24,253 nt of DNA from Syntrophorhabdaceae bacterium (GTDB lineage: Bacteria > Desulfobacterota > Syntrophorhabdia > Syntrophorhabdales > Syntrophorhabdaceae): assembly GCA_026416315.1 (NCBI GenBank), contig JAOAFK010000060.1, positions 1 through 24,253 on the forward strand. The letters run 5' to 3'. The position numbers were made by a program, and so were the translations under genes. Below, piece after piece: positions 23,051 through 24,253 of this stretch (its first letter is position 1; the number at the start of each line of letters is the position of its first letter). Below the pieces are notes generated by a model, which made no database searches, was not told the DNA's origin, and was given only the letters and a program-made list of their open reading frames with translations.

Positions 23051-23904
23051 CCGAAGATACCTTTAGGTCGCAAGAATACAACAGCAAGATATAAAGCGAA
23101 AACAGCAATATATTTAAAAACAGGTGCTATGTAAAAACCCGCAAGGGCCTCAACAACACCCACGAGAAGCCCTGCAAGGAGTGCCCCCGGAATGCTGCCG
23201 AACCCTCCCATGGCAACACACACAAAGGCAATGAGCCCAAACATGGAGCCCACCTCAGGATGAACTGCAAGATAAGTGGGCATAATCCCTCCTGCAATAC
23301 CCACACAGGCGCCACCTATGCCGAAAATGAGGACATAAATCTTCTCTGTGTTTATTCCCATTAATTCCGCAGCTTCCTTGTCCATGGCTGTTGCCTGAAC
23401 GGCCCAGCCGAATTTTGTTGTGCTTATAATAAGATAAATGATACCCACCACAATTAATGCCAGAAGGCCTGCCGCGAGTTGTGGAACGGGGAAAATAAGC
23501 CCTCCTAACTGAAAAGTCTTATCTCCAAGCCATGTACCGGAGAGGATTCTGAAATTAGGGGTAAATCTGTTCATGCAGAAATTTTTAAGAAACATGGCAA
23601 GGCCGAATGTAGCAAGAAGCGCCACAAGTCCAGGCCTTCCTATAGTAAAACGGATTATCAGTTTATAGGTAAGCACACCGATTATAAAAATAAACACTCC
23701 TGAAGCCACAACTGATATTACAGGGTCAATATTTGCAAGAAAACCGAGCCAGTAGCTCACATACATGGCTATCATGAGATACTCACCGTGGGCAAAATTT
23801 ATAATATCCATAACGCCCCATATAAGACACAAGCCAGCTGCTACAAGGGCATAAACCATCCCGCTTAAAAGTCCATCTATAAGCACCTGAATAAAAGTTT
23901 CCAT
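23044..23904 (-). CDS. livH: Branched-chain amino acid ABC transporter permease LivH
   Basis: This is the partner permease of LivM. The 286-aa protein has the LivH blocks GLLSGMVYALVAAGLCLIWG and VMDIINFAHGEYLMI in the N-terminal region. The ATPase-coupling loop is AMDKEAAELMGIN, and the C-terminal GGFGSIPGALLAGLLVGVVE ends with RPKGIFGW. Length is standard. It follows livK after 81 bases that contain a hairpin, which may set its expression below that of the binding protein. Confidence 0.95.
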   Translation of the reverse strand: METFIQVLIDGLLSGMVYALVAAGLCLIWGVMDIINFAHGEYLMIAMYVSYWLGFLANIDPVISVVASGVFIFIIGVLTYKLIIRFTIGRPGLVALLATFGLAMFLKNFCMNRFTPNFRILSGTWLGDKTFQLGGLIFPVPQLAAGLLALIVVGIIYLIISTTKFGWAVQATAMDKEAAELMGINTEKIYVLIFGIGGACVGIAGGIMPTYLAVHPEVGSMFGLIAFVCVAMGGFGSIPGALLAGLLVGVVEALAGFYIAPVFKYIAVFALYLAVVFLRPKGIFGW

Positions 23905-23937
23905 ATGGTCTTTTGACCTTCTTTTATTGATAAATAG

Positions 23938-23972
23938 AACTTCGGTACATCCTCTATGGACATACCGAAGTT
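23938..23972 (-). terminator. Intercistronic hairpin between livK and livH
   Basis: A perfect 10-bp inverted repeat, AACTTCGGTA (23938-23947) and TACCGAAGTT (23963-23972), encloses a 15-base loop. It lies just after the livK stop on the - strand. The sequence that follows on the - strand (CTATTTATC) has no long T run. It is therefore more likely an mRNA-stabilising element or partial terminator than a full stop. Confidence 0.6.
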
Positions 23973-23985
23973 TGGCTTGTTTTAG

Positions 23986-24253
23986 TTATCTTTTATCCCA
24001 GGGTTTCATGGGGAAGACAATCTCAGTGTCTGCCATCTCTTCAGGATAAATTCTTCTATATTCCCCGTTCTGGAGCTGGGTTACAATGCTTTGAGCCTTT
24101 ATGTTCTGACCACCTTTTGCAAAAGCGACCTTTCCACCAAGTGAAAGAGGAGAATCCCATGTATTTGCGTGTAGTGTTGCGGCAACCTTTTCAGGATCCA
24201 AGGTTCCCGCCTTTTCAATGGCTTGAGCAAGGACAAACATGGCCACAGCCTCC
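23986..24253 (-). CDS. livK: ABC transporter substrate-binding protein, Liv type, C-terminal part (partial)
   Basis: The reading frame is open to the window edge and encodes the last 88 codons or so of a periplasmic binding protein. The pattern AQAIEKAGTLDPEKVAATLHAN, seen in residues 9-30 of the fragment, is followed by GGKVAFAKGGQNI. The end, IVFPMKPWDKR, is typical of Peripla_BP_6 (LivJ/LivK-like) proteins. The signal peptide and the ligand-binding N-lobe lie beyond the window. As first gene before livHMGF it should define the substrate of the importer, which cannot be deduced from this part. Confidence 0.88.
   Translation of the reverse strand, partial: EAVAMFVLAQAIEKAGTLDPEKVAATLHANTWDSPLSLGGKVAFAKGGQNIKAQSIVTQLQNGEYRRIYPEEMADTEIVFPMKPWDKR

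Noticed and set aside
1..24253. CRISPR arrays, insertion sequences, integrases, phage or toxin-antitoxin genes
   Set aside because: I looked for regularly spaced repeats, transposase motifs and small paired genes on both strands and found none that I can support.

Overview
This window is bacterial and reads as one long ribosomal-protein superoperon followed by an accessory half. The DNA is moderately AT-rich. Arg is written mostly as AGA/AGG and Ile often as ATA, with strong GGAGG-type ribosome binding sites. Ribosomal proteins S14, S4, L24 and L36 are all in their zinc-binding forms. Together with a Liv-type branched-chain amino acid ABC transporter, this suits an anaerobic Desulfobacterota/Nitrospirota-like lineage. 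That placement is inference from style, not a phylogenetic result.

Positions 1-13667 (+ strand) hold the end of tuf and then the merged S10-spc-alpha cluster: rpsJ, rplD, rplW, rplB, rpsS, rplV, rpsC, rplP, rpmC, rpsQ, rplN, rplX, rplE, rpsN, rpsH, rplF, rplR, rpsE, rpmD, rplO, secY, map, infA, rpmJ, rpsM, rpsK, rpsD, rpoA, rplQ. Genes overlap or lie within about 30 bases of each other, and I see no internal terminator. The striking absence is rplC (L3), which should lie between rpsJ and rplD. The junction there is tight and looks intact. adk is also absent between secY and map. A tRNA-Gln(CTG), with its own promoter-like sequence overlapping the rplQ stop, closes this block.

Positions 13769-17470: a gamma-carbonic-anhydrase-family gene on the - strand is divergent from an OmpR-family response regulator and histidine kinase on the + strand. 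They are followed by an exported protein with two PepSY-like repeats, then a 25-codon open frame with a near-perfect Shine-Dalgarno and a hairpin directly after it. This stretch holds the least explained material in the window.

Positions 17525-24253: a CPA2/Kef-type cation:proton antiporter with a TrkA-N domain and two TrkA-C domains (+) converges on a - strand operon. That operon reads livK (partial)-livH-livM-livG-livF, followed by an EamA/DMT-family transporter gene. A 10-bp-stem hairpin lies between livK and livH, as is common after binding-protein genes.

No CRISPR array, insertion sequence, integrase or phage gene was seen. Most of the window is housekeeping. The observations worth following are the missing rplC, the 25-aa microprotein with its hairpin in front of the antiporter, and the two-component/PepSY module.
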